DNA of 64,000 bases from Coriobacteriaceae bacterium (GCA_025992855.1 DAJPGB010000001.1:1612001-1676000); one strand, 5' to 3'; shown: positions 33,500 through 42,200, counted from the first letter of the stretch. Notes: a model not told the origin generated them from the letters alone. Made by a program: numbers and translations.

Positions 33500-34801
33500 A
33501 TGGATCAAACGCAGACGAGCGACGACGCTCCCCTGCTCACGCACAGCACTCCCCAATCGGAGCAAACCACGCTCTTGGCTCAGCAAAAACCTCTCGTGAC
33601 CATCGTGCACGCCTCGGTCGGCTCAGGCCACAAGGCCGCCGCAAATGCGATTGCGCAGGCATTCGACCTCATCCGCGGCACCAATGGCATCCCCGAGGAT
33701 GTTGAGATTGAAGTGCTCGATATCCTTGATTTTGGACGCATAAAATTCGATGGCAACAAAACGGCCGCCTCGTTTACCGGCGCCACGCGCCCAATTTATG
33801 ACTTGACCTGGCGTTATACCCTTACCGGACACCTGCTTTGGGGCGGTGGCACGGCATGGTCGCGCATTATGTTTCCCGCATTTAGCGAATACGTTCGGAC
33901 TCGCAGGCCCATTGCCGTGGTAGCCACACATATCACGGCAGCCAACGTTGCTGTCGGCGCGCGCGTCATTACGGGCATCGACTATCCCGTCATTTGCGTA
34001 CCGACCGATTACGAGGTCGAGGGTTGGTGGCCCCATAAGGATACCGACCTATTCTGCGTGGCAAACGAGTTTATGGCCGAGACACTTCGCCCCCGTAAGG
34101 TTCCCGAGACCAAGATCCGCATTACGGGCATCCCCATTCGCGCCGGGTTTGATACGGATTACAATCGCGAGGAAGAACTCAAGAAGTTCAATCTCCCCAC
34201 AGACAAGCTCGTAGTGCTGGTGATGGCCGGCGCTAGTTTGCCTCAACCGTACGTTCGCTTTCGCGCGGAGATGGGCCGCACCCTCCCCTTCCTGCGCAGT
34301 TTCGAGGACATGCACTTTGTCTTTTTGCCGGGCAAGGATGCCGAATATGCCACCCGTCTCAAAACGCTCTTCGACGCCATGAAACTCGAGAACGTCACGG
34401 TTCTTGACTATGTCGATGACATGGCAGCGCTCATGCACGGCTGCGACCTGGCAATTCTCAAATCGGGCGGACTCACCGTTACCGAATGCCTGTGCGCACA
34501 CTTGCCAATGATTCTGCTGGGAAAGTCCTACGGTCAGGAAAAGGCCAACACCACCATGCTCACCGGCATGGGCGCCAGCATGCATGTCACCACCGCACGC
34601 GAGCTCATCGTGACACTACGCCATCTCCACGATCATCCCGAGTCGCTCAAGGCACTGCTCATTAACGGCGAAGTGCTGCGACGTCCACGCGCAGCCGAAG
34701 ACATCGCCATCGCAACCATGGAGCTTGCAGGCAAACCCCAAAAGCGCAAACGAGCCTTCTGTCGCTTCTACTGGGGCGGGAAGCCTGCTCATATCAGGTA
34801 G
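33500..34801 (+). CDS. UgtP/MGDG-synthase-type glycolipid glycosyltransferase
   Basis: A 433-aa GT28-type enzyme that would attach sugar to diacylglycerol at the membrane. The N-terminal MGDG-synthase-like domain shows VTIVHASVGSGHKAAA and PVICVPTDYEVEGWW. The C-terminal UDP-sugar-binding domain has VVLVMAGASLPQP and LAILKSGGLTVTECL. I chose the ATG at 33500 behind AAGGGGAG; TACAAT at 33458-33463 is a likely -10. A long hairpin element begins 13 bp after the stop. The donor sugar is unknown. Confidence 0.88.
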   Translation: MDQTQTSDDAPLLTHSTPQSEQTTLLAQQKPLVTIVHASVGSGHKAAANAIAQAFDLIRGTNGIPEDVEIEVLDILDFGRIKFDGNKTAASFTGATRPIYDLTWRYTLTGHLLWGGGTAWSRIMFPAFSEYVRTRRPIAVVATHITAANVAVGARVITGIDYPVICVPTDYEVEGWWPHKDTDLFCVANEFMAETLRPRKVPETKIRITGIPIRAGFDTDYNREEELKKFNLPTDKLVVLVMAGASLPQPYVRFRAEMGRTLPFLRSFEDMHFVFLPGKDAEYATRLKTLFDAMKLENVTVLDYVDDMAALMHGCDLAILKSGGLTVTECLCAHLPMILLGKSYGQEKANTTMLTGMGASMHVTTARELIVTLRHLHDHPESLKALLINGEVLRRPRAAEDIAIATMELAGKPQKRKRAFCRFYWGGKPAHIR

Positions 34802-34814
34802 CGCCTTAATGTCC

Positions 34815-34918
34815 GCTCACCTTTGGGATGCCCCTATATATCATCCCGTGCTCAAACATTCTCGCTTCGCTGCGAAACTGCGCGCGGGACGATATATAGG
34901 GGCATCCCAAAGGTGAGC
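34815..34918. repeat. Long hairpin element 1, conserved core with private outer arms
   Basis: A perfect 28-bp inverted repeat (34815-34842 with 34891-34918, beginning GCTCACCTTTGGGATGCCCC) extends inward with two mismatches. It encloses a core TGCTCAAACATTCTCGC ... TGCGAAACTGCGCG, itself with a small TTCGC/GCGAA hairpin. The core recurs at 35075-35183 and partly at 35198-35231, but the outer arms of each complete copy are different and self-complementary. It lies directly downstream of a gene end. Confidence 0.85.
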
Positions 34919-34995
34919 TGCGTTAACGTACTAGCAGCTATACCAGATTCCCCACCACTAGAACCTGCAAAGACGAAACCGGAAAATATAAAAAC

Positions 34996-35044
34996 AGTTA
35001 GCCGATGCGACAAGGGGACGACCCCTTTGTCGCATCGGCTAACT
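34996..35044 (-). terminator. Long stem terminator, probably for dut-nrdR (minus strand)
   Basis: AGTTAGCCGATGCGACAAGGGG (split 34996-35017) pairs with 35022-35044 with a single bulge across a 4-nt loop, a stem of about 22 bp. Read on the minus strand it is followed by GTTTTTATATTTT, giving a good intrinsic terminator. It lacks the core found in the neighbouring hairpin elements. Confidence 0.75.
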
Positions 35045-35074
35045 AGAAAGATAAATATTGTTTCAAGCGAGTAG

Positions 35075-35183
35075 CCTCCCGCCCGCCTCTCACACATATC
35101 GTTCCACGCGCAGTTTCGCAGCGAGCGAAGCGAAGCGAGAATGTTTGAGCATGGAATGATATGTGTGAGAGGCGGGCGGGAGG
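35075..35183. repeat. Long hairpin element 2
   Basis: A perfect 26-bp inverted repeat (35075-35100, starting CCTCCCGCCCGCCTCTCACA, with 35158-35183) leads into the same core as element 1, in reverse orientation, with a 9-10 bp insertion of GCGAAGCGAA type. Inner stem bases differ from element 1 in matched pairs (for example CCCG/CGGG becomes TCCA/TGGA), so pairing is preserved. Outer arms are unrelated to element 1. Confidence 0.85.
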
Positions 35184-35197
35184 GATACGAGCGCCCC

Positions 35198-35231
35198 GCG
35201 AGAATGTTTGAGCACGGGATGATATATAGGG
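35198..35231. repeat. Partial hairpin element 3
   Basis: GCGAGAATGTTTGAGCACGG continuing to ATATATAGGG repeats 34 bases of one half of element 1. The other half is missing, so this is a truncated copy 38 bp from the dut stop codon. Confidence 0.75.
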
Positions 35232-35268
35232 CTCCCCCACGGGTAGGCGAACGTAAGAGGCGCTGCGA

Positions 35269-35712
35269 CTAAGCTACGCCGCTGGAGCCGAAGCCTCCGT
35301 TGCCTCGGTCGGTTTCGTCTAGTTCGTCTACTTCTACGAGATTGACCGTGGGGACTTCTTGGATGACGAGTTGGGCGATGCGGTCACCTTTGTTGATCTG
35401 GATGTCGTTGGTGGGATCCAGGTTGATGAGGATGACTTTAAGTTCTCCTCGATAGTGGGCATCGATGAGACCAGGCGTGTTGACTATAGACAGGCCCTGC
35501 TTAATGGCCAGGCCGCTGCGGGGCTGGACAAAGCCGGCGTAGCCATCGGGCAGCGCAATGGCCAAGCCAGTGGAGACCAATCGGCGCTCAAAGGGCTTGA
35601 GGGTACAGTCTTCGTTGGCACGGAGGTCAAGACCGGCATCTGTGGGATGAGCGTATTTGGGAAGCTCGACCGTGGGATCGAGACGCTTAATGTTAACGGT
35701 AATGTTGGACAT
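35269..35712 (-). CDS. dut: dUTP diphosphatase
   Basis: A 147-aa trimeric dUTPase that removes dUTP and supplies dUMP. The five motifs are visible: DAGLDLRA, QPRSGLA, GLIDAHYRGELKV with the catalytic Asp, GDRIAQLVI, and the C-terminal RGNGGFGSSG. The gene lies 4 bp downstream of nrdR, joining two nucleotide-pool functions. Confidence 0.96.
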   Translation of the reverse strand: MSNITVNIKRLDPTVELPKYAHPTDAGLDLRANEDCTLKPFERRLVSTGLAIALPDGYAGFVQPRSGLAIKQGLSIVNTPGLIDAHYRGELKVILINLDPTNDIQINKGDRIAQLVIQEVPTVNLVEVDELDETDRGNGGFGSSGVA

Positions 35713-35716
35713 GAAA

Positions 35717-36160
35717 TCACCTTAGCTTGTCGAGCTCTTGCAAAAACTCGTCGACGTCTTTGAAATCGCGATAGACCGAGGCAAAGCGAATGTAGGCCAC
35801 CTTGTCGATCTTAGCCAAGCGTTTGAGCACCATATTGCCCAGTTCGTGGGACGTTACAGCCGTCAGCGTACGGGAACGCAGCTCCACCTCGATGTCATCG
35901 ATGATCTCGTTGAGCTTTTTCGTGTCGATATCGCGCTTAATCGTGGCGCGCATCAGACCGACCAGCAGCTTGTTGCGATCGAACCGCTGCTTTGATCCGT
36001 CGGATTTGATGACCTCGATGGGATCTTCGCAGCGCTCGAACGTCGTAAAACGATAATTGCACGAACAACATTCACGACGACGCTTGATAGTGTTGTTCGA
36101 CTCCTGCATACGGGAATCGACAACGCGGGTATGTGCCTTGCCGCATTTGGGACAGCGCAT
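35717..36160 (-). CDS. nrdR: Transcriptional repressor NrdR
   Basis: A 147-aa repressor of ribonucleotide reductase genes. An N-terminal zinc ribbon (MRCPKCGKAHTRVVDSR and RRRECCSCNYRFTTFER) is followed by an ATP-cone domain (about 49-139). Length is typical. No nrd structural gene is in the window. Confidence 0.96.
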   Translation of the reverse strand: MRCPKCGKAHTRVVDSRMQESNNTIKRRRECCSCNYRFTTFERCEDPIEVIKSDGSKQRFDRNKLLVGLMRATIKRDIDTKKLNEIIDDIEVELRSRTLTAVTSHELGNMVLKRLAKIDKVAYIRFASVYRDFKDVDEFLQELDKLR

Positions 36161-36211
36161 GGTACCTCCTCCTAAACGATAACAAGGGTACCATGCGACC
36201 GAGCCGAAATC

Positions 36212-36664
36212 TTACGAACGAGTCGGAACTTTCAGAACTGCACCAGCATCAAGAGAGCCGCGATCGAGGTGATTGACGCTACGAATCATGTCGGAAGTCT
36301 CCTGTGTGGAAAGGCCATCGATGGGATGCTCCTGGGCAAGCGACCACAGGGAATCACCGGACTGCACACGAACCGTCTCGTAGGTAACGTTGGCTACGGA
36401 ATCGGCATATGCTGCGTGACGAGCAGAAAAAACTGACGCGGCGAGCACGAAGAACAGGGTGAACGCTACGGCAACAGCAACAATCGTCGAGGCCTTCAGG
36501 GCGACAGGGGCCAAAGCAACGGACGCACGCTGGGTGCGAACGGGCTTAGTGGCCACGGCCTGAAATTGAGAGCGTCCGCCCTTCACGACCGTAAAGGCAG
36601 GCGAGGCAGGCGCCTCGAGCTTAAGGGCGAGGTTTCCCTGGACCATATTCGTTACGTTCATCAT
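36212..36664 (-). CDS. LysM membrane protein, YneA-like SOS-controlled division inhibitor candidate
   Basis: A 150-aa protein: a cytoplasmic N-terminus of ~57 residues, one transmembrane helix (about 58-82), then a LysM domain (about 97-148: VRVQSGDSLWSLAQ ... LKVPT). The same helix-plus-LysM layout and the divergent position next to lexA are seen for B. subtilis YneA, which delays septation during DNA damage. Three LexA boxes lie in the shared 160-bp upstream region. The ATG at 36664 follows AGAGGAG. Sequence identity to YneA is not obvious, so function is inferred. Confidence 0.75.
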   Translation of the reverse strand: MMNVTNMVQGNLALKLEAPASPAFTVVKGGRSQFQAVATKPVRTQRASVALAPVALKASTIVAVAVAFTLFFVLAASVFSARHAAYADSVANVTYETVRVQSGDSLWSLAQEHPIDGLSTQETSDMIRSVNHLDRGSLDAGAVLKVPTRS

Positions 36665-36731
36665 GTTCTCCTCTCGCGTGTTTTGCTGAGAACAGTTTTA
36701 TCAAGCCGCGCGGACAAAAATGTCTAGCGCG

Positions 36732-36801
36732 AGAACGAATGTTCGGTTATTATTATCTTCGAACAGTTGTTCCTGTCAAGCAAAATTCGAACATTTGTTT
36801 G
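36732..36801. promoter_or_regulatory. Three LexA (SOS) boxes between the yneA-like gene and lexA
   Basis: AGAACGAATGTTCG (36732-36745), CGAACAGTTGTTCC (36760-36773) and CGAACATTTGTTTG (36788-36801) all fit the Gram-positive LexA site CGAACRNRYGTTYG closely, at a 28-bp centre-to-centre spacing. They would allow LexA to repress both divergent genes. Confidence 0.92.
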
Positions 36802-36824
36802 ACATGGGTAGAGAGGATGCCCTG

Positions 36825-37469
36825 ATGGCTCGCAAAATTACCAAGCGTCAGCAGCAAATTTACGACTTCATCAAGGAATATCAGCAGGAGAAGGGTTATC
36901 CGCCCAGCGTGCGCGAGATGGCTTCTGCCGTGGGCCTTTCCTCCCCCAGCACCGTGCACGCCCATCTCTCTGCCCTGGAGGCGCGCGGGCTACTCAAGCG
37001 CGATGCCACCAAACCGCGCGCCCTGGAACTCTTTAACGAGGATGGTTCCTCTGTCTCAATTTCTAAATCTGACGAGCCCACCGCACCTCGCGGAACGGTC
37101 TCGCTACCGCTCGTTGGTCGCGTCGCGGCTGGGATCCCCATTCTGGCCGAGCAGAATATCGAAGACACTTTTACTATCCCGACCGAAATCGCGACTGATC
37201 AGGGTTCCTTTATCCTTGAGGTGCATGGGAGCTCAATGATCAATGTCGGCATCTTCAATGGAGATTACATCATCGTCCGTGAACAAAAGAGTGCCATGAA
37301 CGGCGAAATTGTTGTGGCCATGATTGATGGTTCGGCGACCGTCAAGACGTTCTACAAGGAGCAGGGGCGTGTGCGCTTGCAGCCCGAGAACGACACTATG
37401 GAGCCTATCTATGCAACGAATCCCGTTATCCTGGGCAAAGTCGTCGGCTTGATGCGCCGGTTCTCGTAA
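36825..37469 (+). CDS. lexA: SOS repressor LexA
   Basis: A 214-aa repressor with an N-terminal winged helix (KITKRQQQIYDFIKEYQQ, PPSVREMASAVGL), an Ala-Gly self-cleavage site in VAAGIP (about residue 101), catalytic Ser in GSSM (about 136) and Lys in ATVKTF (about 173). I chose the ATG at 36825 behind AGAGGATG; an upstream ATG at 36804 overlaps the third LexA box. The stop overlaps the next gene's ATG (TAATG). Confidence 0.95.
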   Translation: MARKITKRQQQIYDFIKEYQQEKGYPPSVREMASAVGLSSPSTVHAHLSALEARGLLKRDATKPRALELFNEDGSSVSISKSDEPTAPRGTVSLPLVGRVAAGIPILAEQNIEDTFTIPTEIATDQGSFILEVHGSSMINVGIFNGDYIIVREQKSAMNGEIVVAMIDGSATVKTFYKEQGRVRLQPENDTMEPIYATNPVILGKVVGLMRRFS

Positions 37470-38174
37470 TGCAAAAACGCATCACCATCTTTGATACCGC
37501 CCGCGGGTTTACGATGATTTCTATGGCAGGCTTTCACGCTTGCTACGATCTCGCCTACCTGTACGGCTGGGATATGCCCTGGTTTACCCAGTCAGTCTTT
37601 CAAGACATCTGGCGCGCCAGCATCAGCTGGGTATTTTTGTTTATCGCGGGTTGGATGTGCACCCTTTCGCGCAACAATATCAAACGTGCCGCCAAATACG
37701 CCTTAGCAGCACTCGTCGTCTGGTTGGCAACAACGCTTGTCTCAGTCGACGATTCGGTTAATTTTGGCATCATCTACTGCATGGCCGCATGTACCGGCAT
37801 CGTGGCGTTGACCGATCCCGTCCTTAAGAAGATATCGGCGAGATGGGGCATGCCCCTATGCCTTGTGTTGTTCGCCCTCACCTGGAGCATCCCCAAAACG
37901 ATCTACCCTGTCCCCTACCTGGCGTGGCTGGGATTTCCGAGCCCTGGGTTTGTCTCAGGGGATTACTACCCCATCATCCCGTTTATCTTTATGTATCTTG
38001 CAGGATACTTCGCCGCACACATAGCGCAGGGAATCGATAAGACCGTCCCTAGCTGGGCCTACGCCAACCCCCCTGCCGGCGCTCGCCAACCTTGGACGTC
38101 ACGCACTCCCCTTTTATCTGCTGCATCAGCCCATCATTCTGGGCATTTTGGAGCTCGTCTACTCGGTGCGATAA
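37469..38174 (+). pseudogene. DUF1624 (heparan-alpha-glucosaminide N-acetyltransferase-like) membrane gene with C-terminal frameshift
   Basis: The protein opens QKRITIFDTARGFTMISMAGFH, followed by six or more transmembrane helices, as in DUF1624/YeiB-like acyltransferase membrane proteins. After residue ~200 the frame leaves the family pattern. The expected ending LGRHALPFYLLHQPIILGIL ... stop lies in the next frame, ending at 38172-38174. Five instead of six Cs in the run 38068-38073 would restore an intact ~234-aa protein. The alternative out-of-frame tail would run deep into hflX on the opposite strand. So the run is a mutation, a slippage site or an assembly error. The repaired end overlaps the convergent hflX end by 16 bp. 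Confidence 0.8.
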
Positions 38175-39448
38175 CGCTCGAGCCGCGGTGCAATACGAGC
38201 CGGCAACTTCGCCACAATACGAACGCCGTCCTCGAGATATTCCTCGTGCAAAAGGGTTCCCTGCTCATGCACGAGTGTGATGAGCGCACCTTCACGATAT
38301 GGAATGTCGGCTGAAAGCAGTACATCGGTGGCAGCAGCCTCGCGAGCAATGCGATCGACGAGATCGCCGAGCCCCTCGCCCGTTTGGGCCGAGAACAGAA
38401 CGGCTTCGGGATAACGACGACGGAAACTCAATCGATCGACGCTATCGAGTAGGTCGATTTTATTGAAAACCGTAAGCGTTAAACGCTCTCCGGCGTCGAT
38501 CTCATCAAGCACGCGGTCGACAGCCTCCAGCTGCCGCTCATAGTCCTCGTCAGACGCATCTACGACTTTGAGAATTAGATCGGCACCCAACACCTCGGAC
38601 AGCGTCGATTTAAAGGCATCGACCAGACCATGCGGCAGCTTTTGAATAAAGCCGACGGTATCGGTAATCGTCATGCCGCGACCGCCGGGCAGGCGATACG
38701 AACGCGTCGTAGGGTCGAGCGTAGCAAACAGCTTGTCCTGCGAAAGTACCGTAGAGCCGGTCAGACGATTGAGCAACGTCGATTTACCGGCATTGGTATA
38801 ACCGGCTAACGCGACGCGAAACGCCGGTGACTCAATGCGGCTCTTGGATTGAACATCGCGACGCTGTTCAACCTGCTTGAGCTCACGACGAAGCGCAGCG
38901 ATCTTATTACGAATGAGGCGACGGTCGACCTCGAGCTGACTTTCGCCCTGACCAAAACGTGAGCCGATGCCGCCGCGCGTCTGCTCCTTGGCGAGATGGC
39001 TCCACATGCCACGCAGGCGAGGCAACAAATATTGAAGCTGTGCCAGCTGTACCTGCAGGCGTCCCTCACGCGTCTGAGCATGCAGGCCAAAGATATCCAG
39101 GATCAGTGCTGTACGATCGATAATCTTTACCGGCTCGCCCACGGCTTTCTCCAAATAGGATTGCTGCGAGGGGGTCAGGTCGTCGTCAAAAATAACGACA
39201 TCGGCATCCATGCGATACACCAGGCCGCACAGCTCTTCAACCTTACCGGAACCGATAAACGATTTAGGATACGGCTTTACCAAACGCTGCGACAAACGTG
39301 CCACGCACTGGGCACCAGCTGTGTGGGCAAGACGCTCCAGCTCATCAAGCGAGCGATCGAGCGGCCATGCATTGTCGCGCCACTCAACACCAACTAAAAT
39401 GGCACGCTCGGGCTCGGGTGCCGTGGGAACAAGGGGGAAACGGGCCAT
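38159..39448 (-). CDS. hflX: GTPase HflX
   Basis: A 429-aa ribosome-associated GTPase that rescues or dissociates stalled ribosomes. The HflX N-terminal domain (FIGSGKVEEL, DRTALILDIF, GGIGSRFGQGE) precedes the G domain with GYTNAGKST (about 214-222), DTVGFIQ and NKIDL. It starts where miaA stops (1-bp overlap), a common neighbourhood. Confidence 0.96.
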   Translation of the reverse strand: MARFPLVPTAPEPERAILVGVEWRDNAWPLDRSLDELERLAHTAGAQCVARLSQRLVKPYPKSFIGSGKVEELCGLVYRMDADVVIFDDDLTPSQQSYLEKAVGEPVKIIDRTALILDIFGLHAQTREGRLQVQLAQLQYLLPRLRGMWSHLAKEQTRGGIGSRFGQGESQLEVDRRLIRNKIAALRRELKQVEQRRDVQSKSRIESPAFRVALAGYTNAGKSTLLNRLTGSTVLSQDKLFATLDPTTRSYRLPGGRGMTITDTVGFIQKLPHGLVDAFKSTLSEVLGADLILKVVDASDEDYERQLEAVDRVLDEIDAGERLTLTVFNKIDLLDSVDRLSFRRRYPEAVLFSAQTGEGLGDLVDRIAREAAATDVLLSADIPYREGALITLVHEQGTLLHEEYLEDGVRIVAKLPARIAPRLERYRTE

Positions 39449-40386
39449 TAGGCAGCCTCAATACGATGCACGATATCCTCAACGACTTCATCGATCGTAC
39501 ATTCATCCATATCAAACCACACGATACGGTCATCGCGCTTAAACCACGAAAGCTGACGCTTGGCATAACGACGCGAACGCATCTTAATGAGTTCGCGAGC
39601 CTCATCCATGCTCATCACGCCATTGAAAGCATCGATGATCTCTTTATAACCAATTGCCTGCATCGACGTCAGGGCATCCCCCAACCCCTGGTCCATAAGA
39701 CCGCGGACCTCATCGACAAGACCCTGCTCAAACATCAGATCGACGCGCTGGTTAATGCGCTCGTAGAGCACCTCGCGATTACGCGTCAGGCCAAACCATA
39801 GGGCATGATAATGCTCGCGCGGAACACTAAACTGACTTTTTTGCTGTGCATAGGAGATACCATCATCATGCATCTCGAGCGCACGAATCACACGGCGCAC
39901 GTTATGGGGATGAATAACAGCAGCCGATTCTGGATCGCGCTCGGCAAGCAGGGCATGCAGTTCTTCCTCGCCAATACGTTCGGCAAGCTCCTGATAGCCC
40001 GCACGGCGATCGTCCTCAAGTTCACCAGAGGGAAAGTCCATCTCATCGAGGGCTGCCTTGAGATATAGCCCCGTACCTCCGCAAAAAACCGGCAGGCAAC
40101 CCAAACCAAGAAGACGTTCAACATGCGCGCGAGCGTCAGCCTGATAAAGCGCAGCAGAATATGCCACACCCGGCTCTACAATGTCGACGAGACGCAGCGG
40201 CGCCGTACACTCATCGGGCGCCATCTTTGCGGTACCGATGTCCATGCCGCGATAGATTTGCATCGCATCGCACGACAGCACTTCGGACGAAAGACGAGCT
40301 GCCAAACGGTCGGCAACATCACTCTTACCAACCGCCGTCGGACCGACGATCGCAACGGCGGAAAGACCTGCCCCGGGAGAAACCAT
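39448..40386 (-). CDS. miaA: tRNA dimethylallyltransferase MiaA
   Basis: A 312-aa enzyme adding dimethylallyl to A37 of tRNAs reading UNN codons. P-loop GPTAVGKSDVA (about 15-25), SCDAMQIYRGMDIGTAK, CGGTGLYLKA and the C-terminal KMRSRRYAKRQLSWF are characteristic. It shares 1 bp with miaB, whose product modifies the same base next. Confidence 0.97.
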   Translation of the reverse strand: MVSPGAGLSAVAIVGPTAVGKSDVADRLAARLSSEVLSCDAMQIYRGMDIGTAKMAPDECTAPLRLVDIVEPGVAYSAALYQADARAHVERLLGLGCLPVFCGGTGLYLKAALDEMDFPSGELEDDRRAGYQELAERIGEEELHALLAERDPESAAVIHPHNVRRVIRALEMHDDGISYAQQKSQFSVPREHYHALWFGLTRNREVLYERINQRVDLMFEQGLVDEVRGLMDQGLGDALTSMQAIGYKEIIDAFNGVMSMDEARELIKMRSRRYAKRQLSWFKRDDRIVWFDMDECTIDEVVEDIVHRIEAA

Positions 40387-41756
40387 TAGCGCGGCTCGCC
40401 CACAACGGAACCGGACAAATACCAGGTCTTGGCAACGTCAACGTCAACATCAACGATCTTGCCAACAAGCTGATCGATGCTGTAACCCACTGGGATAGGC
40501 GCATGCACGGTCTGATTCTTGGGACTCTTGCCCAGCAGGACCGCATCGTTCTTTTTGCTCGTTCCCTCAATGAGCGCAGGAACCACAGTATGAAGCTCGC
40601 CCTGGTTATACTCGTGTGCCGTGGTCTCGATAACCTTAACCAGGCGATTGAAACGCTCGAGAATAACCTCATGCGGCGTAGGATCGTCAATCTCGGCGGC
40701 CGGGGTACCGGCGCGCTTGGAATAGATGAAGGTATAGGCCTGAGCATAGCGGACCGTCTCGGCAAGTGAGAGCGTCTGCTCAAAGTCTTCTTCAGTCTCA
40801 CCCGGGAAGCCAACGATAATGTCGGTCGAGAGCGCGATATCGGGCATGCGGTTGCGAATGCGATCGACAAGGCCCAGATAGTCCTCGCGTGTATAACGGC
40901 GATTCATCTCTTTGAGGATGCGCGTCGAACCCGACTGAACGGCCAGGTGCAGCTGCGGCATAACGGCAGGCGTCTCGGCCATGGCGTCGATGGTCTCGGG
41001 CAGCAGATCCTTAGGATGAGAAGAGGTAAAGAAGATGCGCTCGACGCCCGTATCGCCCACCGCGCGCAGCAAATCGGCAAAACGCGGCTTGCCAAACAGA
41101 TCGCGACCATATGAGTTAACGTTTTGGCCCAACAGTGTGATCTCGCGCACGCCCTGGCGCACCAAACCGGTCACCTCGTCGACAATCTCCTCGAAGGAGC
41201 GGCTCTTTTCGCGACCGCGCACGTACGGCACGATGCAATAGGTGCAGAAATTATTGCAGCCTGTCATGATGGGCACCCAGGCGTGATACTGGGTCTCACG
41301 ATGCCACGGCATGCTCATGGCATCCGTATCCTCATGCTCGTTGGTGCGGATATGACGCTTACCATCAAGGAACGCCTCGGCAATGAGCTCGGCCACATGT
41401 GCGATAGAATGCGTGCCAAAGATGACATTGACGTTATCGACGTTGGTGAGCAGGCCCTCGCCATCACGCTGCGCGATGCAGCCGCCCACGGCAACCACAC
41501 GCTTGCCCGAAGGCGAAGGCGGCAGGCTTTTGCAGGAATTGCACTGACCGTACAGGCGAGTATCGGCGGCCTCACGCACACAGCATGTCATGAAGACAAC
41601 GATATCGGCATGCTCGGGATCGAGCGCCATGAGGCAACCATACGAATCGAGCAGACCGCTCACGCGCTCAGAGTCGTGCTGATTCATCTGGCAGCCAAAG
41701 GTGCGGATAAAGTAGGTTTTACCGGCAAGAATATCGCGTACGGAACGCTGGTCCAT
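40386..41756 (-). CDS. miaB: tRNA-2-methylthio-N6-dimethylallyladenosine synthase MiaB
   Basis: A 456-aa radical SAM methylthiotransferase. The UPF0004 domain has three cysteines (FGCQMN, TCCVRE, GGCIAQ) for one iron-sulfur cluster, the radical SAM motif CNNFCTYC (about 167-174) binds the other, and a C-terminal TRAM domain follows. I chose the ATG at 41756; an ATG two codons earlier (41762) is also possible, since TTAGGA lies just upstream. It follows spoVS by about 50 bp. Confidence 0.95.
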   Translation of the reverse strand: MDQRSVRDILAGKTYFIRTFGCQMNQHDSERVSGLLDSYGCLMALDPEHADIVVFMTCCVREAADTRLYGQCNSCKSLPPSPSGKRVVAVGGCIAQRDGEGLLTNVDNVNVIFGTHSIAHVAELIAEAFLDGKRHIRTNEHEDTDAMSMPWHRETQYHAWVPIMTGCNNFCTYCIVPYVRGREKSRSFEEIVDEVTGLVRQGVREITLLGQNVNSYGRDLFGKPRFADLLRAVGDTGVERIFFTSSHPKDLLPETIDAMAETPAVMPQLHLAVQSGSTRILKEMNRRYTREDYLGLVDRIRNRMPDIALSTDIIVGFPGETEEDFEQTLSLAETVRYAQAYTFIYSKRAGTPAAEIDDPTPHEVILERFNRLVKVIETTAHEYNQGELHTVVPALIEGTSKKNDAVLLGKSPKNQTVHAPIPVGYSIDQLVGKIVDVDVDVAKTWYLSGSVVGEPR

Positions 41757-41808
41757 GTGCATAAGTCCTAACGATGGGGAGAGGGGGGCGAATCGAGGCA
41801 AGCAGAAG

Positions 41809-42126
41809 CTATGCCACAGGCTTAACATCATCCATGACGACGTTATCCATAGCAGCTCGATTGATCTGGTGAACGTAAATAGAAAGACGGATGGCCGTGC
41901 GCGACTCCCCGTTAATAAGGATGTCAGAGAACACGGGCGCGCAGGAAATATCAAATCCGGTTGGAATCAAAAAACCGCGCGCAATAGCCACGGCCTTTAT
42001 GGCCTGGTTGACCGCACCGGCGCCAACACACTGGATGTTGACGGGTACACCATCCTTGACCATGCCGGCGATGGCGCCGGCAACGGACGCGGGCGATGAT
42101 TTGCTTGATACCTTCAGGCAATCCAT
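41809..42126 (-). CDS. spoVS: Stage V sporulation protein S homologue
   Basis: A 105-aa Alba-related protein: LKVSSKSSPASVAGAIAGMV, then VGAGAVNQAIKAVAIARGFL are diagnostic. The body matches SpoVS, with a short extra acidic tail. The ATG at 42126 follows CAGGAG. Coriobacteriia are not known to sporulate, so the protein must act in something else, perhaps nucleic-acid binding or division control. It sits in the conserved rny-spoVS-miaB neighbourhood. Confidence 0.93.
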   Translation of the reverse strand: MDCLKVSSKSSPASVAGAIAGMVKDGVPVNIQCVGAGAVNQAIKAVAIARGFLIPTGFDISCAPVFSDILINGESRTAIRLSIYVHQINRAAMDNVVMDDVKPVA

Positions 42127-42200
42127 GAAGAAACTCCTGCGTTTAAAAGTACGTTTTAACTGCAATAACTTTATCGTACCGAGTGGACTCGGTAAAGGCA

